Positions 38,886 through 50,385 are shown, numbered from the stretch's first letter. The stretch: DNA of 64,000 nt from Bacteroidota bacterium (GCA_016713645.1 JADJOU010000004.1:62001-126000), one strand, 5' to 3'. Translations and numbers: made by a program. The notes: generated by a model from the letters alone, not told the origin.

Positions 38886-39626
38886 ATGCAACGAAAAGAA
38901 GATTGGTTTGAATCTTGGTTTGATTCCCCGTATTATCATTTATTATATCAACACAGAGATGATCTCGAAGCGAAGGAATTTATTCACCGCTTGATGCAGT
39001 TTCTCCCGATAGCACCTCATTCAAATATATTGGATTTGGCATGTGGCAAAGGCCGTCACGCCAAGTATTTACATGATTTGGGCTATGAAACGACTGGCTT
39101 GGATTTGTCCAAAGAGAGTATTAAAATTGCCCAAGAATTCGCAAGTGAGAAGTTGAAATTTGTCGTTGGGGATATGCGCTCTTTTGATTTACAGGAGCAG
39201 TTTGATGCGATATGCAATCTATTTACGAGCTTTGGCTATTTCAATGATCAAGCAGACAATATTCGCGTCTTAAAACAAATATCATTGCATTTAAAACCTC
39301 AAGGGCATTTGGTCATCGATTATCTAAACCCCAATCATGCATCGATTTCAGAATCAGCTGTTATAAAGCAGACCATTGAAGGGATTCAGTTTGAAACGCA
39401 GAAGTTTATCGAAAATCAATGCGTTTGTAAGCGCATCGATGTGTTAGATGGCAATGAAGTGCATCACTTTATGGAGCGCGTTCAATTATTGGATTTGAAC
39501 TGGTTTAAAAAGCACCTCCATGAAAGCGGATTTGAAATTCAAAATACGTTTGGAAATTATTTTTTACAACCTTATGACGAGAATTCTTCACAGAGAATGA
39601 TTTTGATTGCAAAGAAAAAAAACTGA
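38886..39626 (+). CDS. Class I SAM-dependent methyltransferase
   Basis: 246 residues. SAM-binding motif ILDLACGKGRHAKYLHDLGY, acidic motif TTGLDLSKESIKIA, then VVGDMRSFDLQEQFDAICNL, matching a widely conserved small-molecule/unknown-substrate methylase family whose N-terminus begins WFESWFDSPYYHLLYQHRD. It follows gatC by 11 bases and is probably co-transcribed. Substrate not inferable. Confidence 0.88.
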   Translation: MQRKEDWFESWFDSPYYHLLYQHRDDLEAKEFIHRLMQFLPIAPHSNILDLACGKGRHAKYLHDLGYETTGLDLSKESIKIAQEFASEKLKFVVGDMRSFDLQEQFDAICNLFTSFGYFNDQADNIRVLKQISLHLKPQGHLVIDYLNPNHASISESAVIKQTIEGIQFETQKFIENQCVCKRIDVLDGNEVHHFMERVQLLDLNWFKKHLHESGFEIQNTFGNYFLQPYDENSSQRMILIAKKKN

Positions 39627-39690
39627 TCTTTTTGACTGATGATACACTTTTCAATGTATTGTTTTTAGCAAATCAAACTTTAATTTGAAA

Positions 39691-40431
39691 ATGAAATATT
39701 TTTGTTCAATTACACTGCTATTATTTATTCAAATTGGTTTTCTCAAAAAATTCCACCATAACAATATCTGGTTGCACTATGTGGGCAAGAATATGATTTC
39801 AAAAAAAACATCGTTCAACCTTGAGGCGACGATGCGTTTTGCCAATGGATTTGAACAAGCGCAACAATTCTTTATTCGTCCATCCATCGATTATCAAGTT
39901 TCAAAGCCACTAATTTTGAGTATAGGGTATACCTATTACAATACCTATTCTTATGGCACTATACCACTGAATAAGACATCTATACCCGAGCATCACGTTT
40001 GGATTCAAGCCAGTTACAAGCATCAATTAGGCGATTTTACAATTACCCACAGATTGAGGAATGAAAATAGACTTGTCGGAATGCCTATAGCTCAAGGCGC
40101 TGATTATGTCATGGATTATTTTGAATATAGAAATAGGATACGATACATGTTGACCATCAATCATCCCATTCTTAGAAAGAATAATAGGACTATTGTGAAT
40201 GGGATTCTCGCAGACGAAGCATTTTTTAATGTAGGCAGTTTTAGCGGAGCGGGCGTAATGAATCAGAATAGAATTATTGCTGGATTGGCTTATATAGTCA
40301 ATCTACATCATCAAATTCAGTTTGCCTACATCCATCAAAATGTTTGGAATAAAGCAAACACAATAGAAGAAATCAATCCAACTTTGAGGATATCCTATTT
40401 GTCAAATTTTGACTTTTCTAAGAAGAAATAA
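39691..40431 (+). CDS. DUF2490 outer-membrane beta-barrel protein
   Basis: 246 residues from the ATG at 39691 (a TTG two codons earlier is also open). After a signal-like hydrophobic start, the sequence has DUF2490 features: NNIWLHYVGKNMISKKTSFN, FFIRPSIDYQVSKPLILSIG YTYYN in succession, EHHVWIQASYKHQLG and HRLRNENRLV ... YRNRIRYMLTINHPI, then a run of amphipathic strands. It probably forms an outer-membrane barrel of unknown function. Ends at a shared terminator. Confidence 0.82.
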   Translation: MKYFCSITLLLFIQIGFLKKFHHNNIWLHYVGKNMISKKTSFNLEATMRFANGFEQAQQFFIRPSIDYQVSKPLILSIGYTYYNTYSYGTIPLNKTSIPEHHVWIQASYKHQLGDFTITHRLRNENRLVGMPIAQGADYVMDYFEYRNRIRYMLTINHPILRKNNRTIVNGILADEAFFNVGSFSGAGVMNQNRIIAGLAYIVNLHHQIQFAYIHQNVWNKANTIEEINPTLRISYLSNFDFSKKK

Positions 40432-40458
40432 TTACCCAATACTTATTATGGTGATAAA

Positions 40459-40489
40459 AAAAAGGGAGAACAATTTGTTCTCCCTTTTT
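40459..40489. terminator. Bidirectional terminator between DUF2490 and PKD genes
   Basis: AAAAAGGGAGAAC/GTTCTCCCTTTTT stem with a 5-nt loop, T runs on both strands, between convergent genes ending at 40431 and 40498. Confidence 0.9.
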
Positions 40490-40497
40490 ATTGTTCA

Positions 40498-43400
40498 TTA
40501 ATGTTGAACGGATAATTGAATGGTTCCTCTATATATCTCATCACTTCTCAAGCTGATATAATAAGTCCCTTGCGGCCAATACATAATATCCAATTGCGTT
40601 TGATTGGTGGAATTATTTAGGAATTGTTGATGAACAATCCTTCCTTCGATATTTCTCACTTCAATCACATTGGACGCATCTGTTTGCTGTACATATTGAA
40701 TAGTAACTGATTGATTGGCTGGATTTGGAGCAACAGTGAAAAAAGATAGTGGTGTCTGATTATGAATATTGACATGATCATTGCTGTCGCAAACTGGCAA
40801 ATACACACAGATATCTTGCCAGCAAGAAATTGTAGGCGTTGATAATAATACTCTAAAACAGATGATGCTATCTCTTGGATTATTATCGGTAAATGGAATA
40901 CTCACATTATTGATTCCCGGTGGAATAACAGCAGGACTTGGCGCACCAAACACGCCTCCAGGAATTGGTAGTACGGAAACATTGGCATTTGTACCTAAGG
41001 TATTATTGATCACTAAATCAATATCGTACGTTGAATTCGTCGCATTCAATCGCTTGCAATGAGCGCACATACCAAATATTTCCACTTTACAAGTGTCACC
41101 GCATGGCTTATAATCCCGCTTCAAGGAATCTCTGCACACGGTTTTAGTTGCAGCATCAAAGAAGGTAAAATAGAACGTTGAAAATCCAGTGTAAGGAGGC
41201 AAATCAGTATACGTATAGCAGATGGTTTGGTTGCCATTATTGATGGTCACTGGATTGGTGACAAAACTGCCACTCGGCGTATTCACCGTTAAGGTCGAAC
41301 CGTTGCTTCCACCCCAGAATACATCTACACACATGCTGTAGATTGGATTGCCAGCACCATTGGTCCCTGCACATACAAAAGATTTCCATTTGATGGTTTT
41401 CACACATTCTTTCTCACATGGAGGAAGCGGCACGCAAATGGTCTTACTACATTTTCTAGTAGCTGTAAACAAAGTCACTGTAAAACAAACAGAAGTATCT
41501 ATTGCAGGAATATCTGTAAATGTAAAAGTGACATTGCTCCAACCCAAAGGCACTGTAGCTGGACTAACACCAGTCACTGACCCTTGTGGACTTGAAATAT
41601 TGATGCCAGCGCCAGCAGCTAAGCCATTATTGACTTGCATCGTAACAGAATAGGTCTGATTGCCTGCTTGATCAATTGGTCCGCAAATCACATCAGCATG
41701 CAAGTCGATGATGCAAGAATCACATTTGATGAACTTGATATTAATCGACGGGGACATTTTTGAACACCCATGGATAGTAGTGAGCAAGAGTGTATAAGAA
41801 CCAGACTGATAGAGTGGAATATGGAATGTATCGCTAACAGCCCAAGGAATCGGGGTGTTATTGTAATACCATTGATAACTTGCATATCCTTTAGGTCCAA
41901 ACCAAACTAAATTTTTCGTCGTATCGCAAATATCATAACAACCCGTCATCAAGCCACAGAAATTTGGAAGTGGATGAATGACTTTGAAAGCATCGTTTTT
42001 ACATCCATTTGTATCGACTACTGTAAAGATGTAATTCCCTGGTGTAGATGCATAAATTGAATCATTATTTGAACCAGTATTCCAATAATTGGCAATGATG
42101 ATCGGAGAAGTGCTCGAGCCGACGATGAGGTGGGTCTGCCCTTCACATAAATTAGCCCCAGGTCCAACTGATACATTCGGCAATGGATATACTCTAAATC
42201 GGAAAGTATCATAGCCAATACAAGTGTCAGGGCTTGTCACTCTTACAATCAAAACATGATTGCCTATGGAAGGTCCAAAAACAAGATAATTGGATTGATT
42301 GAACCAAGGCGTCATTGCTCCATCTAAACTCCATTCAATGGCATATGGACTGGATGGATAGTTCACCGAGAATGTAGGATTTTGCCCGAAGCAAACTTTT
42401 ATTGGACCAGTAATATTTGGTTTAGGGGTCGGTTTGACCATTACATTGACCGTATTCGAGCGCATAAAACAACCCTTCGAATCCATCACATCGAAATAGT
42501 ATTGACCGGTATAAATGGCATTGATATTTGGTATGACTTGCGTGGTCGACCATATGAGATTATAGACTGGATAGCCTCCAGTGATATTGCTATTCAATTG
42601 AACATTGCCACCTTCGCAGAAACTAGTTGGACCCATCGGTAAAACTGCTGTGGATAGAGAGTTCGGCAATACGGTAACCAATTTGACCATCGTATCCGTA
42701 CAACCAAATGCATTGGTAATCGACAGTGTGACGGTATATTGATTGGCAACTGCATAGGTTTTAATTGGATTGGTCAAAAGAGAAGATGCTCCATCGCCAA
42801 AAGTCCAAGTGATATTGTTGTATATTCCTGTTGATGCATTTGTAAAAGCAAGTGGTGCATTCACACAGACGGAATCTGTTGAGGTAAATATCGCCTGAGG
42901 TAAAGTGGGAATGGTAACTACGAGATTCTTGATGCAATTGCCATTGACCACTAAGGTAAAAGTATAAGTACCTGGCAATAGATGGATGAATGAATTGGCA
43001 GAAGTGCTGAATGTCGGGTTTCCGTTGTAACTCCATGCATAGGAAGGCGTCGGATAACCAGTCAAAATCTTCGTTGTATTTCCGAGATTGACCCTGACGG
43101 AGTCATTTCCCTGCAAACAGGCGAGAGAGGCGAAGAAGTTTGGTATGTACTTTATCGTATCAACTTTTGTATCGCAAATTACACAAGAATCCGTATTGGT
43201 AATATTTGGCACTTTAACGCAGAATTTCACGCGATAATAACCAGGCTCTGGGAAGGTATGCGTAGCATTGGTACCTGAAACTATATTTGGACTACCATAG
43301 ATATCGTCGAAATTGAATTGCGGGCTGCTCGCCCCAGGCGTAAACGTTCCCACAAAACTATCTTTATTGCATCCTTGTTTGATAATGTTTAGCGAAACAT

Positions 43401-46156
43401 TATAAGATGGGTCTGGCACACAATTGCCGCAGTTGGTATCGATCGTGATAAAATTGCTTGAGGCCGTGCATCCAAAATTATTGGTTGCGACGACATAATA
43501 AGAACCTAGTACATTTGAGGTATAGGTGCTTCCCGAAGCCAAGAAAGTGGATGGTGCTCTAAACCATTGATAAGTGGTGAGAATGGCAGGAGAGGCAACG
43601 GCCATATTTACATTTCCAATTGTACCACAGAATACATTTGGATCAGGGGTTGAGATATTAACGGTTGGTCGAGGTCGCACTATGATTCCAGCAGTCACAG
43701 AGGCACTGCCTGTGCACGAGCCCGTATAGGTTGCGGTGAGTGTAACAATGTATACGCCTGGGCTATTGTAAATGTGATTTACAGGAGACCCTGTCCCTGT
43801 GCCGCCATCACCAAAATTCCATGCAAAAGTAGCACCTGGTGTAGAGCTGCTCATGAGGGCATTGACTCCTTGACAAATAGCGCTTGGAACACTGATATTC
43901 GGCGCAGGCGGTGCAGTGAGTGTAACAGGGTAGTTGGTTACGATGCTCGTTCCACAAACTGTTCTCGTCAATGTAACCATTGCTGGTCCTGAATAATTAT
44001 TCCATTGCACACTAATAGTTGGTGTGTAATTTCCCGAACTAATGCTTCCTGCTGCTGCGGGTGAAATACTCCATTCAAATAAGGTTCCAGGTGAACTAGT
44101 CGTATAGGCATTGGTAACAGTGCTATTGCCGCATGCAGTAACTGGACCTGTTATAATTGAAGGAGAAAGTGGCAATTGAGAGTTGACCACATAATTAATG
44201 GCTGCTGATTGACAACCCGTCTTTGGATCAACTTGAACGAGCGAAATTCCATAACTTGGTCCTGGCCCCCATAGGATAGATATAAAAGGACCTGAGGCAT
44301 TGATCGGCGTTCCACCAGATACCGTCCAATTTAAGGTGTAATTGCTCGCTGTAGCGAATCCTAAATATTGGTAAGGAGTGTTTGGACAGACCAAAATTGG
44401 ACCTGTAATTGAATCAGGTGCAGGTGGAATTGGATTTACTTTCAGCACAAAACTCTGCGGTGAATTGCAATAATTACCGCTCAAGTCAGTTGCAGTTATG
44501 GTAAATGTCCCAGGCCCCCAAACCCATAGTGGATTGAATGGTGCATTGGCTGATTGAATGCTATTAAATATGGGCAATATGCCTCCTGCCGGAGTAATTG
44601 TCCATTGAATATTTCCAGATGGTGAGGTATTGTATCCCCCTGTTAAGGTGCTTAAATCACAAATCTCTGAGACATAATTCAAATTGAGCTTAGGGCGCTG
44701 ATTGACCAAGATATTGGAAACGCCGCCACAAGCTAATTTTGGAACTGCACCTGGTGTAGTATGAAAATAATTTACTGTAATTAGACCAGAAGTGAAGCTA
44801 GGGTTGTTAAAGCATACTTCAATCTCATTCACATTGATAGAATCCGAATTGAATGTAAGTCCCGGAGGCAAGTTCCACTTAATGCTATCAACAGGGATGG
44901 TGCAAGAAATTTTGAACTTTTTGCAATCTCCGAAGCAAACTAGATTTGGTCCTTTTATAAGGGCATTCGGCACTATAATTGGAATTTCAACTGTAGTAGG
45001 TGAGGCACAAGTTGCGCCGCAGCCAAGGGTTTGAAGTGTTAAATAAGCTGGACCAACTGCACCCCAAGTGACTGTAACTGTTTGATTGGTATTGCTTCCG
45101 ACGATGGTGCCATTGATTGCTGTCCAGAGATAATTGGGGCAAATGGCATTGGTCTTATAAGTAACTGTTGCTCCCGGACAGACTGTGCTTACGCATTCAA
45201 TATCTGGTCCTGGTTTAGCGTCAACGATGACCGTCACAAATGCAGTGTCTTTACAATGACACTCATTTTCTACAATCAACATGACTTGATAGGTATTCGC
45301 AATTGAGTAAGAATGTGTGGCATTTCCATTTGTCAATCCATTTAAACTCGTAGATGTACCATCACCCCATACCCACGTATAGTTCCAGAATGGACTTCCG
45401 CCACCAGTAGTGGAAGTATTATTGAACAGGATGGTCTGATTTAAACATGCATTGACGATACCTCCAGAAGCAACAGGCATGGTCGTAAAGGATGCATTTG
45501 GTTTAGCGACAATAACGACACATAATTCATTGATGCCAATGCAGCCTTGAGCACTTGTTTCAGTTACTCTAACAGTTCCTGCGCCAACTCCCGTCCAATA
45601 GACTTGAATACTATTCGTCACACTGGGAATGACAATGGCACTTCCCGTAATTACCCAAGCATAGGTGCTGCCGGGATGATTGATGGTTGAATAGGTTATC
45701 CAAGTAGAATCGCAGACGCTCAAACATTCATTGCCTTTCCTGTCCTGTCCTGCTGTGCCTTGTTTAGATGTATCCTGAGTTCCGCATTTTGTCATTGTAG
45801 AAGGCAGAATAAACGGAACAGGAGCAGCATAAATAGTGACATTTTTAACTCCAGTGCACACAATTTGATTGGCTGAATCTCTTACAATTAAAGTGACTTG
45901 GCCCGAACCCGGCGTATTCCATGTGACGGTGATACTCGGTCCAGAGCCAACTGAGACTCCTCCAAATGCATTCCATTGGTAGGTATATCCCTGAGCCTAT
46001 ATTCGTGGTTGAATAAGGGACAACTTCGTTTTCACAAACTGTCGTGTCGCCTAGGATATTGCAGACTTGTGCTTTGGCATTTCCCCAGAAAAACAATTGA
46101 AAAATCAATAGCAGTGAAAACCAAGCGCGTGGCTTGAATTGTGTAGAATGATTCAT
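40498..46156 (-). CDS. Giant secreted PKD/Ig-like repeat protein with T9SS type A sorting domain (one frame break)
   Basis: About 1886 codons. Signal peptide (WFSLLLIFQLFFWGNAKAQ), then many PKD/Ig-like modules: clear PKD motifs are WVWGDGTSTSL, FAWNFGDGGTG and ITWTFGDGASSL, each followed by a Y-x-V-x-L strand. Several C-terminal repeats (CKTICVPLPPCEKECVKTIK type) are cysteine-rich. The C-terminus FFTVAPNPANQSVTIQYVQQ ... WPQGTYYISLRSDE is a T9SS type A sorting domain. It is exported to the cell surface; the modules suggest adhesion or a polymer-binding scaffold. One extra G near 45987 shifts the frame (GSGYTYQWNAFGG restored), likely an error. No enzymatic domain was seen. Confidence 0.9.
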
Positions 46157-46313
46157 AAATAGTTGATTTATATATTCAAAGTTAAGAATTCAAATTTAAT
46201 ATGCATAAATATTTTACACAATATTTGTTGATAAGTCACCCTATAAATTTATCCTTCACAAGAAACCACTTCGAGTGAAAAATAAGCGTAGATTTGTCCA
46301 TAAAAAAGATAAA

Positions 46314-46810
46314 ATGGCATCAATTACTTTAGGGGGAAATCCAACATCGACCAATGGCGAAATGCCACAAATAGGTCAGAAAGCACCAGATTTTTATTTG
46401 GTGAAGAATGATATGTCCGATGCGAGATTGGCGGATTATAATGGCACAAGGGTTATTATGAACATTTTTCCGAGCATTGATACGGGAACTTGCAGTGCAT
46501 CGGTCAGAAAATTCAACCAATTGGCAGCCAATTTAGTGAATACAAAAGTGCTCTGTATTTCACGCGATTTGCCTTTTGCACAAAAGCGTTTTTGCGGTGC
46601 GGAGGGAATCGAAAATGTGGAGACGCTCTCTGACTTCAGAACAGGCAGTTTTGGCATGCATTATGGCGTGGAAATTGAGACTGGAAAGTTTAATCGCTTC
46701 ATGCAAGAGCAATTGTCGTTCTCGATGAACATGGGATTGTCTTGCATACGGAATTGGTTTCTGAAATTGGACATGAACCAAATTATGATGCTGCCATCGC
46801 CGCGCTTTAA
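46314..46810 (+). CDS. tpx: Thiol peroxidase (Tpx-type peroxiredoxin; one frame break)
   Basis: About 165 residues from the ATG at 46314 (MASITLGGNPTSTNGEMPQI). Peroxidatic site FPSIDTGTCSASVRKFNQ and resolving Cys in FCGAEGIENVETLSD mark the 2-Cys Tpx family, which reduces H2O2 and alkyl hydroperoxides in the periplasm or cytoplasm. One A is missing near 46704; restoring it gives FMQRAIVVLDEHGIVLHTEL and VSEIGHEPNYDAAIAAL with a stop at 46810, the correct Tpx end. It is followed 5 bases later by a DUF421 gene. Confidence 0.92.
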
Positions 46811-46815
46811 TACGG

Positions 46816-47280
46816 ATGTTTTCAATTTCAGATAATTTTATCCATATCATCCTCAGCACAAGCGCTGTCTATATTTTTATTTTAGTCTTGCTGAGGTTAT
46901 TGGGCAAAACTGAATTGGCTCAGCTATCCGTGACAGATTTAATCTTTGTCTTATTGATCAGCAATGCCGTTCAAAATGCCATGCTCGGTCCTGATACGTC
47001 CCTTGCTGGTGGATTACTTGCGGCAAGTGTCTTGTTTGTGCTCAATTTTATTTTCAAGCGATTGAAGTACCAATTCACTTGGTTTGGTAAAATCATGGAA
47101 GGAGAGCCCATCATTCTTTTTTACAAGGGCAAAATCAATGAGGCGAATTGTAAGAAGAATTCCATCAGCCATAATGATATCATGCAGACACTTCGAGAAC
47201 ATGGAAAGATCAGTTTGGATGAAGTAGAAATTATCGTCTTAGAAGTGGATGGGAACATCAGCGTTGTTTCAAAGACATAA
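46816..47280 (+). CDS. DUF421/YetF-type membrane protein
   Basis: 154 residues. Three membrane helices near the N-terminus (IILSTSAVYIFILVLLRLLG, TELAQLSVTDLIFVLLISNA, SLAGGLLAASVLFVLNFIF) followed by the soluble DUF421/YetF domain (GEPIILFYKGKINEANCKKN ... LDEVEIIVLEVDGNISVV). The family is widespread with no settled function. It starts 5 bases after tpx and is probably co-transcribed. Confidence 0.9.
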   Translation: MFSISDNFIHIILSTSAVYIFILVLLRLLGKTELAQLSVTDLIFVLLISNAVQNAMLGPDTSLAGGLLAASVLFVLNFIFKRLKYQFTWFGKIMEGEPIILFYKGKINEANCKKNSISHNDIMQTLREHGKISLDEVEIIVLEVDGNISVVSKT

Positions 47281-47287
47281 GCGCTTT

Positions 47288-47608
47288 CTATGGTTTTATT
47301 TCTTCATGCAGCCCCTTTAAAAATACGTGGTCTATATAAAAAGTTCCAAAGGGGATTAAACTAGAGAGATATACTTTCCAAGTCGTTGATTTGAACGTCC
47401 ATTCTTTCTCCGATGCAACTAGATAAGTGAAAAGCACGAAGAGAACAAACAATACACCATGGATTGGTCCTACAACTCTTACTGCCAAAGGGTCATGCAT
47501 TAAATGTTTCAATGGAACTGCTATAAACATCAATACAATTAATGAAAGCCCTTCAAAAAAAGCAATCATGCGCAATAAGCCGATATTGGAATTGAAATAT
47601 TTTATCAT
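47288..47608 (-). CDS. DUF3817 small membrane protein
   Basis: 106 residues with three predicted membrane segments. Family pattern: LRMIAFFEGLSLIVLMFIAV, PLKHLMHDPLAVRVVGPIHG, VLFVLFVLFTYLVASEKEW and SLIPFGTFYIDHVFLK, typical of DUF3817. The function is unknown. It is convergent with the DUF421 gene. Confidence 0.9.
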   Translation of the reverse strand: MIKYFNSNIGLLRMIAFFEGLSLIVLMFIAVPLKHLMHDPLAVRVVGPIHGVLFVLFVLFTYLVASEKEWTFKSTTWKVYLSSLIPFGTFYIDHVFLKGLHEEIKP

Positions 47609-47735
47609 CTCATCATTTTTAATGAATCAAATATATTGATTTTAAAACAATTGGGAGTGGAGAATTAAAGAATGGAAAATTAATATTTGAAATGGTGGAA
47701 TTCAATGAAAAGTAAAGAGGCACTTATAAGCATTT

Positions 47736-47798
47736 TCAAATTGATTCAGATTTAAGCGTAATAAGCATTACCCTGCAAATTTCTTTAACGTCTAAAAT
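47736..47798 (-). pseudogene. 3' remnant of the four-helix-bundle gene split by the IS
   Basis: On the minus strand, starting in the 8-bp target repeat, the codons read ILDVKEICRVMLITLKSESI followed by a TGA stop (47738-47736). Joined to the 5' part at 49180-49472 they restore a 115-residue four-helix-bundle protein with a normal C-terminal helix. Confidence 0.75.
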
Positions 47799-49179
47799 GA
47801 GACTGAAATAAACTGTGTCAAATTTCAAAAACACGAAATTTAAGTTTATAAAATGGAACAAAATTCAAAACTTGATTACGAAGAAATCAAAAGAAAGACC
47901 TTGGAGCAAATTCGCTCAGGGAAAAGTTTATTTGGCAAAGACGGAGCTTTTGCTCCTATGCTAAAGGATATTTTAGAGTCCGCACTAGAAGGCGAGGCAG
48001 AAGAATTTATGCAGAAGAAGGAGGCTGCAAAGGCTAATAGGCGCAATGGCTATAATACCAAGAAATTAAAGACAAGAGATGGTACTATCGAAATAGATAC
48101 ACCAAGAGATCGTTTGGGTGAATTTGAGCCAGGAATTGTTAGAAAACGCGAAACGATTTTAGCAGAAAGCCTTGAAGATAAAATTTTGGGACTTTATGGG
48201 CTTGGAATGAGTCTTAGAGATATTTCGGGGCATATCAAAGAGATGTATGATACTGAAATTTCGGCCACTACACTTAGTTCAATTACAGATAAAATCCTTC
48301 CAAAGGTTACAGAATGGCAAAATCGACCGTTAGATTCCGTGTACTGCATGGTATGGATGGACGCAATGTATTACAAAGTGAAGATCGAAGGAAAGGTGGT
48401 AACTAGATGCTTGTATAATATTTTAGGTATTAATATTGAAGGAAAAAAAGAGGTTCTTGGCTGTTATATCAGCGAGTCTGAAGGGGCTAATTTTTGGTTA
48501 AGCGTTTTGACCAATCTAAAGAATAGAGGGATTGAAGACATCTTGATAGCTTGTACAGATAACCTTAAAGGCTTCTCTGAAGCCATACAAACAATATTTG
48601 TACAAACGGAAGTTCAAAGCTGTATAGTGCATCAAATAAGGAACTCACTGAAATATGTAGCGAGTAAAGACCAGAAAGAGTTTATGAGAAATCTAAAAGC
48701 CAGTTTATCAAGCAGTTAGTATTGAAGAGGCCGAAATGGAGTTAGCTAATTTAAGGAAAAGTGGGAGAAAAAATACCCAATTGTGCTTGAATCTTGGAAT
48801 CGAAATTGGGAGAAATTATCAACCTATTTTAAATATCCACAAGCAATCAGAAAGCTTATATACACTACGAATACAATCGAAGGTTATCATCGACAGATTC
48901 GGAAGGTAACTAAGACAAAAGGTTCGTTTACAAGCGACCAATCGCTATTAAAGTTGGTATATTTAGCAACGCAGAATATTCAAAAAAAATGGACTCACCC
49001 ACTACAAAATTGGAGCATTACAGTGTCGCAACTCAGTATTATTTTCAAGGACAGGTTAATTATAAAAATATGATTATATTTGTAGCAACCAACAAAAAAA
49101 TCTTGAGAAGGAGAGCGACCAATTTTTGTTCGTTCTTCTTCAATAGAAAAATTAAATGACACAGTTTAATTTACACTCC
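47799..49179 (+). mobile_element. IS256-family insertion sequence
   Basis: About 1381 bp. Imperfect terminal inverted repeats at 47799-47820 (GAGACTGAAATAAACTGTG...) and 49157-49179 (inverted, GGAGTGTAAATTAAACTGTG...) share TAAACTGTGTCA exactly. They are flanked by an 8-bp direct repeat TCTAAAAT at 47791-47798 and 49180-49187, the target duplication size of IS256-type elements. It encodes one transposase. It inserted into the 3' part of a four-helix-bundle gene. Confidence 0.92.
47853..49073 (+). CDS. IS256 family transposase (two frame breaks)
   Basis: About 400 codons. Mutator/IS256 DDE transposase: EGEAEEFMQKKEAAKANRRN and NGYNTKKLKTRDGTIEIDTP, then LGLYGLGMSLRDISGHIKEM, VYCMVWMDAMYYKVKIEGK (first Asp), IACTDNLKGFSEAI (second Asp) and IVHQIRNSLKYV, ending with TNTIEGYHRQIRKVTKTKGS (Glu region). 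Breaks near 48705 (one extra A) and 48757 (one G short, LREKWEKKYPIVLESWNRNW) are the only damage. If they are sequencing errors, the element may be active. Confidence 0.9.
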
Positions 49180-49472
49180 TCTAAAATTAAACTATCTGCG
49201 ATTTCCTTTGATAAATATTCAGTATCTCGAAGCAGTTTTAGCCAATATGATGTTTCCCTAGCTTCTTTATAAGAGATAGATAATTTATGGATAAAGTCTA
49301 CTTTTGATTGACCTCCAATCGCTTCTTCTATGTTTGCGCCTATTGATGTCCCGCTTCTTAACAATTGTTTCGATAAGATAAATTCACGGTGATCCGATTT
49401 TAAAATTTTATAGGTTTGCACAATCCTTATTGCAAAAGCATAGGACTTCTCCTGAAGAATGTTATTTTTCAT
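49180..49472 (-). pseudogene. Four-helix-bundle protein gene interrupted by the IS (5' part)
   Basis: The S23-type four-helix-bundle family of Bacteroidota (often inside rRNA or near mobile DNA; function unknown). The first 97 residues are intact: SYAFAIRIVQTYKILKSD, FILSKQLLRSGTSIGANIEE, AIGGQSKVDFIHKLSISYKE, ARETSYWLKLLRDTEYL. Reading into the IS end adds EECKLNCVI and a stop at 49152, replacing the last helix. The native tail is at 47736-47798. Confidence 0.8.
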
Positions 49473-49653
49473 GTAAAGTTTTTTAACGAATAATCAAAAC
49501 TACATTATTTTTTTATTCAAACAATTATTCTTAACTTATGCAAAGTGTCATTAATTTAAATTGCATTACTTTTTTTAATTTATAATTTTAATTTCTATTT
49601 TTTTAATTTTTAATTGTCTTCTTATATTTGTCTACATTTGTAAAAGTAAAAAA

Positions 49654-50106
49654 ATGAGTTTAGAATTGAAAATTAACGCAGCGATCATGGAAGCCATGAA
49701 AGCTAAAACAGAAGGTCGATTGAGGGCTTTGAGGGGAATTAAATCTGCCATTATTCTCGCCAAAACTGAAAAAGGAGCGACGGGTGAATTGACAGAAGAA
49801 AAAGAAATTCAATTATTGCAAAAGATGCATAAGCAGCGCAAAGAATCTTATGATATCTATGTCGCACAAAATAGAGCTGACTTATCAGAAAAAGAAAAAG
49901 AGGAAATGGATGTCATCGAAGATTTTCTTCCAAAGCAAATCTCAGAAGATGAATTAGAATCTGCTATAAAATCATTTATCGCTGAAACAGGTGCAAGTTC
50001 CATCAAAGACATGGGCAAAGTAATGGGTCTGGCGAATAAGAATTTAGCAGGGAAAGCGGATGGTCAGAGAATTGGCGCCATGGTTAAAAAGTTGCTCGGC
50101 GTATAA
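49654..50106 (+). CDS. GatB/YqeY domain-containing protein
   Basis: 150 residues of the YqeY family (GatB C-terminal-like tRNA-binding helices): MSLELKINAAIMEAMKAK, RLRALRGIKSAIILAKTEKG, QKMHKQRKESYDIYVAQNR, IEDFLPKQISEDELESAI and DMGKVMGLANKNLAGKADGQ. It is usually assumed to act on amidotransferase or tRNA substrates, but no activity is established. TACATTTG just upstream (about 49632) could be its -7 promoter box. Confidence 0.93.
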   Translation: MSLELKINAAIMEAMKAKTEGRLRALRGIKSAIILAKTEKGATGELTEEKEIQLLQKMHKQRKESYDIYVAQNRADLSEKEKEEMDVIEDFLPKQISEDELESAIKSFIAETGASSIKDMGKVMGLANKNLAGKADGQRIGAMVKKLLGV

Positions 50107-50140
50107 TTATCCACTAAAATGTTTGACAAGGAAAGTAAAT

Positions 50141-50175
50141 AAAAAAGGCAAGTAATTGAATTACTTGCCTTTTTT
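50141..50175. terminator. Bidirectional terminator between yqeY and csp
   Basis: 16-bp perfect stem AAAAAAGGCAAGTAAT/ATTACTTGCCTTTTTT with a 3-nt loop, between convergent genes. Confidence 0.9.
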
Positions 50176-50193
50176 AGATTAAAAAAATGAAAT

Positions 50194-50385
50194 TTATTTT
50201 ATCTTGACATTAACGGCACTCTTGCCTTTTTTGCCTTCTTCCAAATTAAATGTTACTTCGTCATTTTCTTTAATTCCGTCTACGAGTCCTGATACATGTA
50301 CGAAGATTTCTTCGTTTGTTCCTGCTACCTTGATAAAACCAAATCCCTTTGATTCATTGAAAAACTTTACAATTCCTGATTCCAT
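50194..50385 (-). CDS. Cold-shock domain protein
   Basis: 63 residues, one complete cold-shock (OB-fold) domain: MESGIVKFFNESKGFGFIKV with RNP1 (KGFGFI) and EEIFVHVSGL with RNP2 (IFVHVS). It binds single-stranded RNA/DNA and relieves RNA structure in the cytoplasm. The 300-base region upstream could hold a long 5' untranslated region, as is common for csp genes. Confidence 0.94.
   Translation of the reverse strand: MESGIVKFFNESKGFGFIKVAGTNEEIFVHVSGLVDGIKENDEVTFNLEEGKKGKSAVNVKIK

Noticed and set aside
40498..46156. Several plus-strand frames of 60-100 codons inside the PKD gene
   Set aside because: Low-complexity shadows of the minus-strand repeat protein with no domain features.
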